A stretch of 49,418 bases of DNA from Prevotellaceae bacterium. Its GTDB lineage: Bacteria > Bacteroidota > Bacteroidia > Bacteroidales > Bacteroidaceae. This document shows, one piece after another, positions 1 through 5,602 of the stretch. The notes beneath the pieces are model-generated. The model had not been told where the DNA came from, made no database searches, and saw only the letters and a program-made list of their open reading frames with translations. The stretch is taken from assembly GCA_031262085.1 (NCBI GenBank), contig JAISIN010000087.1, positions 1-49,418 on the forward strand. The letters are read 5' to 3'. Both the position numbers and the translations under genes were made by a program. Every line of letters begins with the position of its first letter. The first letter of the stretch is position 1.

Positions 1-138
1 GTGTTTTATAAACTTATATATTTTCGTGCGAGAAGAATATGATACTATAGTGCTTATATACACATATACATATATAATTTTATAAAGTTTGAAAACACTT
101 ACTCGCCTTACTCGCCTTATTGAGAATCACAGACTATC
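1..138. other. AT-rich window edge, no gene seen
   Basis: This stretch is strongly A+T-rich with many TATA-type runs. It contains two tandem copies of the 9-mer TTACTCGCC near 108-125, just beyond the stop codon of the minus-strand remnant that follows. I see no open frame, RNA gene or clear terminator hairpin. It is probably the 3' flank of that remnant. Confidence 0.4.
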
Positions 139-531
139 TCAAAACGGCAGTTTATAATCTATATTAGTCAATTCTTCTGCTGTGCGTCGATTGGCTGAAA
201 TCTCCTCCAAGGTATACTCCACAACTCGATATACGATAGTATGATACTTACCCTTTGTAATCTTCTCAAACCCCAATCTCTTCATCACCATCCCGATTTT
301 CTTCGTACTCAGCACTATCTTCACCCCCACATTGATTCGCTCCGGAATATCGGTTGCCGTGACGAACATCCCCGCATGTTGAAAGTCGATGGTGCGGGGG
401 TCGTCAATGCCCTCGGCGGCGAATGTGAAGGGTGCGAAGCGGCGGTTGCCCGTGGGGTCGGAGAGGAACTGCTCATTGACGGTGGCTTCGGTGATCAACG
501 CCTTGAGCACGTTCATCTCGGCAAGGGTCAT
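139..531 (-). pseudogene. VirE/DUF3874-like P-loop protein, decayed remnant
   Basis: A 130-residue frame that keeps pieces of the Bacteroides VirE/DUF3874 family (primase/helicase-like ATPases of mobile elements). The stretch MTLAEMNVLKALIT resembles the region before the arginine-finger segment, FLSDPTGNRRF matches the family's DPTGSRRF sensor motif, and KKIGMVMKRLGFE resembles the C-terminal helical tail. Family members are several hundred residues long. Here the spans between these pieces are far too short and the N-terminal Walker region is absent. An in-frame TGA lies a short way upstream of the first ATG. I infer an internally deleted, non-functional remnant of an integrated element. 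The assignment rests on short motifs and could be wrong. Confidence 0.45.
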
Positions 532-605
532 GGTGTCGAACTCCTCCGAGTTGAATTTGTTTCACCGTATCGAAAAGAAAAGCGTATTCTTGATTGATAA
601 ATTCC

Positions 606-824
606 TCAATTTCGCCTATATTTGCACTGTTTTTGCGAACATCGTTCTCTTTGGGTCGAGGCAGCGGGGAGGTAGTCGGCAAACTGCCCGCACGCCCACC
701 GGATGGCATCGGCTTGCGGCGCGCCGAAGAGGCCGAGCAGATAGCCTGCGTGCATGATGTATTCAACCACGTTGCGAATAAAAGCACGGACGAGTGTCTG
801 AGCTAACGAGTTGTGCATTTTCAT
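606..824 (-). CDS. small hypothetical protein overlapping the fic stop
   Basis: A 72-residue frame whose ATG overlaps the fic stop codon in the ATGA configuration, which normally indicates translational coupling. The first 50 or so residues have a plausible amphipathic helical composition (LAQTLVRAFIRNVVEYIMHA), while the last 17 are rich in R, Q, K and C and look like read-through into non-coding DNA. I do not recognise a family. It may be the 5' part of a longer gene cut by the rearrangement that made the neighbouring remnant, or only a chance frame. If real it would be co-expressed with Fic. Confidence 0.3.
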   Translation of the reverse strand: MKMHNSLAQTLVRAFIRNVVEYIMHAGYLLGLFGAPQADAIRWACGQFADYLPAASTQRERCSQKQCKYRRN

Positions 825-1906
825 ATCAACTCGTAATTCGTACTGCGTCCGCCGCTTGTCTCTTTGCGCAGCATACCTTTATCGATCAGGTCTTGAATAT
901 CCCGAAGGGCGGTGTCTGTCGATGTCTTGGTGATCTTTCCCCATTTGGAAGAGGTGAGTTTGCCGGTGAAGCCGTCTATCAGTCGGTTTATCATTCGGCG
1001 TTGGCGGTCGTTGAGGGGAGTGTCTCGATGTCGTTCCCAAAAGGCGGCTTTGCGCAACACCGACTGCAAGATCGCTTCACTGCCGAGCAGTGCGCGTTCC
1101 AGACATGCCAGAAACCATTCCAGCCACGGCGTAATGTCGCCGCTGCCGTGCTGCACCGCTTCCAGTACGTCGTAATAGGTTTTCCGCTCTTTGAGTATCT
1201 GCGCCGACATGCTGTAGAAGCGCCGATCGCTCTCGTCGCTGCGTGCCAACTGCATGTCGGCTATGGCGCGGGCGATGCGTCCGTTGCCGTCGTCAAAAGG
1301 GTGTATGGTGACAAACCACAGATGGGCAATGGCAGCTTTTACCACCGGATCCGCGTCGCTCTCGGCGTCGAGCCACGCAAGGAAAGTCGCCATCTCGCGC
1401 TCCACCTCCTTGGCTTGGGGGGCTTCGTAGTGTATCCGCTCTTTCCCCATGGCGCCCGAAACGACCTGCATCTCTCCGCTACGGTAACGGGCTACCTCTA
1501 TCTTGTACATGCCACTGTAGCCATCGGGAAAGAGAGCGGCATGCCAACCCAGCAAACGTTCCTTGGTCAGGGGTTCGGCGTATCTGCGGGTGGCGTCGAG
1601 CATCATCTCCACGACACCGTCTATGTGGTGCGACGAATCGACAAGCCCCGATGTGGCTAATCCCAGTCGCCGCGCGATGGACGAGCGCACCTGCTCCCGA
1701 TTCAAGATTTCGCCCTCGATCTCCGATGACCGCAGCACATCTTCCGTCAGTGTGGCAAGTAAGGCCTCATCCCGAAGTTCAAAGCCGAGGCCGCTCATCT
1801 GCCCCAACAACTTGCCTTGCAGATGGCGGACACGTCCGAGCAATGCCACCAAACGGTCGGCATTCCATCGGAACTGCCACCAATTTTCACGTTGATAGAT
1901 ATACAT
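821..1906 (-). CDS. Fic family protein with N-terminal DUF4172
   Basis: 361 residues. Fic enzymes transfer AMP, or sometimes another phosphate-containing group, from a nucleotide to hydroxyl side chains of target proteins in the cytoplasm. The catalytic motif HPFDDGNGR is intact at about residues 202-210. The N-terminal segment SSEIEG (60-65) fits the inhibitory (S/T)xxxE(G/N) helix of class II Fic proteins, so the enzyme is probably auto-inhibited. The start MYIYQRENWW matches the usual DUF4172 beginning. I chose it over an in-frame codon at 1969 because a minus-strand -7 box (TACATTTG, 1939-1946) would lie inside the longer version. The C-terminus looks like a winged helix, typical for Fic proteins that control their own promoter. 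The target is unknown. Confidence 0.9.
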   Translation of the reverse strand: MYIYQRENWWQFRWNADRLVALLGRVRHLQGKLLGQMSGLGFELRDEALLATLTEDVLRSSEIEGEILNREQVRSSIARRLGLATSGLVDSSHHIDGVVEMMLDATRRYAEPLTKERLLGWHAALFPDGYSGMYKIEVARYRSGEMQVVSGAMGKERIHYEAPQAKEVEREMATFLAWLDAESDADPVVKAAIAHLWFVTIHPFDDGNGRIARAIADMQLARSDESDRRFYSMSAQILKERKTYYDVLEAVQHGSGDITPWLEWFLACLERALLGSEAILQSVLRKAAFWERHRDTPLNDRQRRMINRLIDGFTGKLTSSKWGKITKTSTDTALRDIQDLIDKGMLRKETSGGRSTNYELI

Positions 1907-1938
1907 ATACTTCTTGTTTCTTAATTTCTCTGCGTGTG

Positions 1939-1946
1939 CAAATGTA
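1939..1946 (-). promoter_or_regulatory. Bacteroidetes -7 box for fic
   Basis: The minus strand reads TACATTTG, an exact match to the Bacteroidetes TAnnTTTG -7 element. It is placed about 33 nt before the chosen fic start. No convincing -33 element is visible at the usual spacing. Confidence 0.6.
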
Positions 1947-1971
1947 GCGCGTTTCTTTGAGCCAACCATCT

Positions 1972-2015
1972 ATTCGCCGCAAAATATGCGGCGAATAGGG
2001 CGGCTATTCGCCGCA
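1972..2015. promoter_or_regulatory. ATTCGCCGCA inverted and direct repeats, probable operator
   Basis: ATTCGCCGCA (1972-1981) and TGCGGCGAAT (1987-1996) form a perfect 10-bp inverted repeat around AAATA. A third copy, ATTCGCCGCA, follows at 2006-2015. The cluster lies between the divergent fic and ATPase promoters, just upstream of the fic -7 box. It looks like a repressor site, possibly for the C-terminal DNA-binding domain of Fic, but no regulator is shown by the sequence. Confidence 0.5.
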
Positions 2016-2030
2016 TCCTTTGGCGGCGAT

Positions 2031-2076
2031 GTAATCAATTGATTTGAAATCGATCGATTTCAAATTAATTGATTAC
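2031..2076. repeat. 46-bp near-perfect palindrome
   Basis: The stretch from GTAATCAATTGATTTGAAAT to its mirror end is self-complementary over 46 bp with a single mismatched pair, centred on CGATCGATCG-like sequence. Its right arm is also the beginning of the 58-bp promoter module repeated at 3873-3930. The second location has only the right arm. It could be a DNA-binding site or the scar of an inverted duplication. Confidence 0.7.
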
Positions 2077-2113
2077 ATCACTTGTTTGCTTCATCCTATT
2101 GCGTACCTTTGCG
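2056..2113 (+). promoter_or_regulatory. promoter module, copy 1 (ATPase gene)
   Basis: This 58-bp stretch is repeated at 3873-3930 with one mismatch. It holds a -33 TTG (2082-2084), a 19-nt spacer and a -7 box TACCTTTG (2104-2111), the canonical Bacteroidetes layout. The ATPase start codon is about 20 nt downstream. Confidence 0.75.
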
Positions 2114-2130
2114 CGAACAATTGCACCATT

Positions 2131-3273
2131 ATGATGATAAATACTCCTTTTGTGTACGGACGCATCGCCGACAAAGAAGATTTCACCGACAGGGAAGTAG
2201 AGCAGGAGCAGCTATTTCGGAGCCTGTCCGGACGGGTAAACACGGTCATTATTTCTCCGCGTCGCTGGGGAAAGACGTCGTTAGTGAACAAGGTCGTGCA
2301 ACGGCTTGCCGCAGACCGCTCTATCCGGGTATGTCAAGTCGACATCTTTAACTGCCGCACCGAAGAGCACTTCTATCAAACTTATGCGATGGCCGTCTTA
2401 AAAGCGAACTACTCCGTCTGGGAAGATTTTATCCGTTCTGCCCGGAAGTATCTGGGACGGCTGCTGCCGGCAGTCACCCTGTCGGATGCGGCACAAACCT
2501 ACGAACTGTCGTTCGGCCTGGATTTCAAGGATAACAAAATGACGTATGACGAGATCTTGGATTTGCCGCAGACCATCAGTCGCGACACCGGCAAACGAAT
2601 CATCGTCTGCCTCGATGAGTTTCAGAACATCAACGAATACGACGAACCTTTGGCGTTCCAACGAAAACTGCGTTCGCATTGGCAACTGCACACCGACGTA
2701 TGCTATTGCCTCTACGGAAGCAAACGACACATGTTGCTCCACATCTTTAACGACTACGAAATGCCTTTCTATAAGTTCGGCGACATCCTTTTCTTACAAA
2801 AGATAGCCCGCGAAGAATGGAGCCGGTTCATCTGCCGACGCTTCGCCGATACCGGCAAGCGCATCTCGGCAGAGTTGAGCGGCATGATAGCCGACCGCAT
2901 GAAGAACCACCCCTACTACACGCAGCAGCTCAGTCAGCAAGTCTGGTTTCGTACCCCATCCGAAGCCACCGACGAGATTGTAAACGCAGCTTTCCACAGC
3001 CTCATCGACCAACTAAGCCTGCTTTTCTCCAATCTCATCGACACGCTGACCCCTCGACAAATCAACTTCCTGCTGGCAGTAGCCGACGGAGTAACCAATT
3101 TCTCCTCGCGCGAAGCGCTCATCCGATACCAACTGGGCACTTCCGCCAACATCAAAAACCTCAAGAAAGCCGCACTCGAAAAAGACTTGATAGATATACT
3201 GCCCGGCAACCACATCGAACTGCAAGACCCCGCATTCGAGTATTGGCTGACGAATGTCTATAGTAACCGATAG
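2131..3273 (+). CDS. AAA family ATPase (archaeal-type ATPase, PF01637-like)
   Basis: 380 residues. An N-terminal P-loop ATPase domain carries a Walker A at about 43-50 (SPRRWGKTS) and a Walker B at about 156-163 (RIIVCLDE). The C-terminal 100 residues (LTPRQINFLLAVADG onward) look like a winged helix. This is a common Bacteroidetes and archaeal family with poorly known function. Some members are STAND-like switches, and others carry nuclease domains, which I do not see here. I start at the ATG pair at 2131/2134 because it follows the TACCTTTG promoter by about 20 nt. Reading frame upstream of this is promoter DNA. The gene is divergent from fic and monocistronic. Confidence 0.8.
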   Translation: MMINTPFVYGRIADKEDFTDREVEQEQLFRSLSGRVNTVIISPRRWGKTSLVNKVVQRLAADRSIRVCQVDIFNCRTEEHFYQTYAMAVLKANYSVWEDFIRSARKYLGRLLPAVTLSDAAQTYELSFGLDFKDNKMTYDEILDLPQTISRDTGKRIIVCLDEFQNINEYDEPLAFQRKLRSHWQLHTDVCYCLYGSKRHMLLHIFNDYEMPFYKFGDILFLQKIAREEWSRFICRRFADTGKRISAELSGMIADRMKNHPYYTQQLSQQVWFRTPSEATDEIVNAAFHSLIDQLSLLFSNLIDTLTPRQINFLLAVADGVTNFSSREALIRYQLGTSANIKNLKKAALEKDLIDILPGNHIELQDPAFEYWLTNVYSNR

Positions 3274-3351
3274 CTGGAAGAGCTAAATATCGTTGCCGGT
3301 AGCATTGTTCTTTTTGTACAGGCTAATGAAAGTTAGTATTTATATAGTTGC

Positions 3352-3359
3352 TATATTTG
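3352..3359 (+). promoter_or_regulatory. -7 box for the DUF4160/DUF2442 pair
   Basis: TATATTTG matches TAnnTTTG and lies 28 nt before the DUF4160 start codon. No clear -33 element was found. Confidence 0.5.
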
Positions 3360-3386
3360 TGGCGACAAATTATATCTGAATGTAAT

Positions 3387-3638
3387 ATGAGTCCTGTGTT
3401 TAGGCGCGAAGACGGCTATGTCTTCAGAATCTTCTCAAACGAGGAGGAACGAATACATATACATGTATTTAAGGCTGATAGTGAAGCCAAGTTTTGGTTA
3501 GAACCCGAGATCGCATTAGCTGAAAACTATGGATTCGGTAGCAAAGAAATAAAGAAAATCACTCAATTATTAAAGCAATATGGAAACGAATTTAAGCGGC
3601 AATTCGCAGCGCACATCGGTAAGCGTATTGATGATTAA
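3387..3638 (+). CDS. DUF4160 domain protein
   Basis: 83 residues, the usual DUF4160 size. MSPVFRREDGYVFRIFSNEE followed by RIHIHVFKAD is the characteristic beginning, and the remainder (EIALAENYGFGSKEIKKI) is the typical helical half. DUF4160 proteins are very often paired with DUF2442 proteins in a two-gene unit thought to be toxin-antitoxin-like, although the activity of either partner is not established as far as I know. I start at 3387 because the longer frame reads back across the -7 box. The 3' end overlaps the next gene by 59 nt, an unusually long overlap. Confidence 0.85.
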   Translation: MSPVFRREDGYVFRIFSNEEERIHIHVFKADSEAKFWLEPEIALAENYGFGSKEIKKITQLLKQYGNEFKRQFAAHIGKRIDD

Positions 3639-3846
3639 TGCGCAGGGCATTATGTTGTCGGTACAGGGCAACGATTACTTTGTCTCATACAACCGCGTGC
3701 CGTGGCTGAAAGATGCCCGCGTGTCCGATGTGCTGAATGTTCGTATGTGCGGACACTTCGCCATCGAATGGGAAGCACTGGGTGTAGACTTGGAAATAGA
3801 GAGCCTCAAACATCCGGAGCGATACCCGCTGGTGATGAAGAGGTGA
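3580..3846 (+). CDS. DUF2442 domain protein
   Basis: 88 residues. The core DYFVSYNRVPWLKDARVSDV, then GHFAIEWEALGVDLEIESL, fits DUF2442, a small alpha-beta fold in which a short stretch of strand sequence around a conserved tryptophan is preserved. It forms a pair with the overlapping DUF4160 gene and is almost certainly co-transcribed with it. The ATG at 3580 is used. A later ATG (MINAQGIM) at about 3631 would remove most of the overlap and is an alternative start. The pair is a candidate toxin-antitoxin or stress module, and the roles of the partners cannot be told from sequence. Confidence 0.8.
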   Translation: METNLSGNSQRTSVSVLMINAQGIMLSVQGNDYFVSYNRVPWLKDARVSDVLNVRMCGHFAIEWEALGVDLEIESLKHPERYPLVMKR

Positions 3847-3872
3847 TGGTAGATGATGAACCGGATAAATCG

Positions 3873-3930
3873 GATTTCAAATTAATTGATTACATCACTT
3901 GTTTGCTTCGTCCTATTGCGTACCTTTGCG
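3873..3930 (+). promoter_or_regulatory. promoter module, copy 2 (mntA-hepT)
   Basis: This is the second copy of the 58-bp module at 2056-2113, with one base changed. It keeps -33 TTG (3899-3901), a 19-nt spacer and TACCTTTG (3921-3928). The mntA start codon is 28 nt downstream. The left arm of the large palindrome seen at copy 1 is missing here. Confidence 0.75.
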
Positions 3931-3955
3931 GCGATAATTATCAATGTAACACACT

Positions 3956-4252
3956 ATGCAGCAATCGTTTCTTCATACAATTCAGCAATGCCTTGCCCCG
4001 CTGCCAATTGAAAAGGCATGGCTGTTCGGCTCCTACTCGCGTGGTGAGGAGACGAAAGAGAGTGATGTAGACCTGCTTGTCCGCTTCGACAGCAATGCCT
4101 CCATCACCTTGTTTCAATATGCCCACATGGTAGACGCCTTGCAAAAGGCGCTCCATCGAGCGGTTGATCTGGTGGAAGAAGGACAAGTGAAGGAGTTTGC
4201 TAAAGAGAGTGTGGAACGGGATAAGGTGTTGGTATATGAGAGAAAAAGTTAA
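3956..4252 (+). CDS. mntA: MntA-type minimal nucleotidyltransferase (antitoxin)
   Basis: 98 residues with the minimal nucleotidyltransferase signature GSYSRG (25-30) followed by SDVD (36-39), giving the two metal-binding aspartates D37 and D39. In the type VII HepT/MntA systems this enzyme adds AMP to a tyrosine of the HEPN toxin and so neutralises it. The gene overlaps the downstream HEPN gene by 17 nt, as is normal for the pair. Transcription is probably driven by the duplicated promoter module just upstream. The family could also be called a nucleotidyltransferase-domain protein, but the partner makes the MntA assignment firm. Confidence 0.88.
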   Translation: MQQSFLHTIQQCLAPLPIEKAWLFGSYSRGEETKESDVDLLVRFDSNASITLFQYAHMVDALQKALHRAVDLVEEGQVKEFAKESVERDKVLVYERKS

Positions 4253-4580
4253 AGATAAAACTCGGTTGTTACACATCCTTGAAGCGATCGACAATTTGTT
4301 CGAGTTTACTAAGAATATCACTTTTGAGGAATATAAATCCAACAAGGTGTTACGTTTTGCCATTATTAAGAACTTAGAAATTATCGGCGAGGCTGCTTAC
4401 TTACTGACGAAAGAGTTTAAGGAAGAACATCCCGAAATTGACTGGAGTTCCATTATTTATATGCGCCATGTATTGGTACATGGCTATTATCAGATAAAGG
4501 ATGAAATTGTATGGGCAACGGTCAAGACAGACTTGAAGCCATTGAAAGAGCAAATAGCAAAATTTATTATGAATCATTAA
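4236..4580 (+). CDS. hepT: HepT-type HEPN toxin (DUF86)
   Basis: 114 residues, all-helical DUF86/HEPN protein. The RNase motif RX4HXY is present as R77, H82 and Y84 (RHVLVHGYY), so the ribonuclease site and the tyrosine AMPylated by MntA are both intact. In known systems the HEPN protein cleaves RNA, including tRNA ends, and inhibits growth unless modified by MntA. I start at the ATG at 4236, which overlaps mntA by 17 nt. Longer frames upstream run in the wrong register through mntA. Both genes look intact, so the module is probably functional. Confidence 0.88.
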   Translation: MREKVKDKTRLLHILEAIDNLFEFTKNITFEEYKSNKVLRFAIIKNLEIIGEAAYLLTKEFKEEHPEIDWSSIIYMRHVLVHGYYQIKDEIVWATVKTDLKPLKEQIAKFIMNH

Positions 4581-4611
4581 ATTGTAATTAGGAACAAGAT
4601 CATATTAACCC

Positions 4612-5061
4612 ATGACCCTCTACCACGGCAGTTACCTCCCCATCCCCACCCCTCGCATCATTGAGGGGCGGTTCACGAAAGATTTCGGCGTTGGCTATTA
4701 CTGCACCGAGCTGAAATCGCAAGCGGAGAAGTGGGCAAAGCGATATGAGACGCCTATTGTCAGTGTTTATGAGTATCAGCCCAATCCGACATTGAAAGTG
4801 TTGGACTTTGAGAATATGACCGACGAATGGCTGGACTTCATTGTTGATTGCCGCAGCGGGAAGCCGCACGACTATGACATCGTCAGCGGAGCAATGGCGA
4901 ACGACCAAGTGTATAACTACATTGCCGACTTTATCAATGGTGTGCTGACAAGGGAGCAATTCTGGGTGCTGGCGAAGTTCAAACACCCGACGCATCAAAT
5001 CAACTTCTGTACGCCCGAAGCACTGAAATGTCTGACTTACATTAATTCCTCCCCTATATGA
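4612..5061 (+). CDS. DUF3990 protein (ADP-ribosyltransferase-like)
   Basis: 149 residues. The beginning LYHGSYLPI, then DFGVGYYCTELKSQAEKWA, is the hallmark of DUF3990, a family related by fold to ADP-ribosyltransferase toxins in which the HG and DFG-Y segments form the NAD-binding core. The C-terminus holds NQINFCT-like sequence (HQINFCTPEAL) where related enzymes place a catalytic segment. Its stop codon overlaps the next start in an ATGA arrangement, so the two are translationally coupled. Known members occur beside DUF3791 proteins. I infer a toxin-antitoxin-like pair. Enzymatic activity has not been shown by anything in this sequence. Confidence 0.8.
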   Translation: MTLYHGSYLPIPTPRIIEGRFTKDFGVGYYCTELKSQAEKWAKRYETPIVSVYEYQPNPTLKVLDFENMTDEWLDFIVDCRSGKPHDYDIVSGAMANDQVYNYIADFINGVLTREQFWVLAKFKHPTHQINFCTPEALKCLTYINSSPI

Positions 5062-5513
5062 ACGGACGAGAAGACTCCAAACTCAATGACCTGTTTTTCG
5101 TGTGCAGCTTGATAGAATACATCGCGCGGCAGACGAAGAACCGGCGCGCGGTAGTTGTCAATGCCATCGGAAAGGAGCGGTGGGAGCATATCTACGAGCT
5201 GGCTGAGGTGTATCACAGCGAGAATATGGACAAGCTGACGTATGAACTGACCACAAAGTACCACATCGAAACGGGTACGTATGACAACGTTGCCGAGGCA
5301 GAATCGAGCATCCCCACACATTGGGACATCGGCAAGGTGTATCAACGACTGATTCACGACGTGGTGCGAAACGAACACAAGACGCCCGTAGATGCCTTGA
5401 TGGAGGTGTTCAACTCGTGGATTGTCGGGAAGATTGATAATTACAACAGCAGCATGTACTACGAGAATCCAAGCTATCTGTATGCCTCCTATCAGGAGGG
5501 GAGACCGTTATAG
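5058..5513 (+). CDS. DUF3791-like partner of DUF3990
   Basis: 151 residues. The first 60 residues (LNDLFFVCSLIEYIARQT, then a YELAEVYHSE segment) resemble DUF3791, a short domain that usually sits beside DUF3990. The other 90 residues (THWDIGKVYQRLIHDVVRNE onward) are not in a family I recognise, and the protein is about twice the usual DUF3791 length. The ATGA overlap with the preceding gene indicates coupled translation. Its likely job is control of, or immunity to, the ADP-ribosyltransferase-like partner. This is inferred only from gene pairing. Confidence 0.6.
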   Translation: MNGREDSKLNDLFFVCSLIEYIARQTKNRRAVVVNAIGKERWEHIYELAEVYHSENMDKLTYELTTKYHIETGTYDNVAEAESSIPTHWDIGKVYQRLIHDVVRNEHKTPVDALMEVFNSWIVGKIDNYNSSMYYENPSYLYASYQEGRPL

Positions 5514-5573
5514 AGCCTAAATATATTCTAATAAAAACCGTTGGGAGACGCACGTTTTCTCGACAATCTTTCC

Positions 5574-5581
5574 TACTTTTG
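5574..5581 (+). promoter_or_regulatory. -7 box for the PUL regulator
   Basis: TACTTTTG matches TAnnTTTG. It is 21 nt before the ATG at 5603, which also argues against the in-frame start at 5579 inside the box. Confidence 0.6.
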
Positions 5582-5602
5582 CCGTATATTTATAGCGATG
5601 CT

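Noticed and set aside
794..1660. A 288-residue plus-strand open frame opposite fic
   Set aside because: It is antisense to a clearly real Fic gene, has no family-like motif and no promoter. The frame is open because of GC-rich codon structure on the other strand.
2044..2130. An upstream extension of the ATPase frame (MKSIDFKLIDYITCLLHPIA)
   Set aside because: The same DNA is repeated at 3873-3930 and holds promoter boxes in both places. It is regulatory, not coding.
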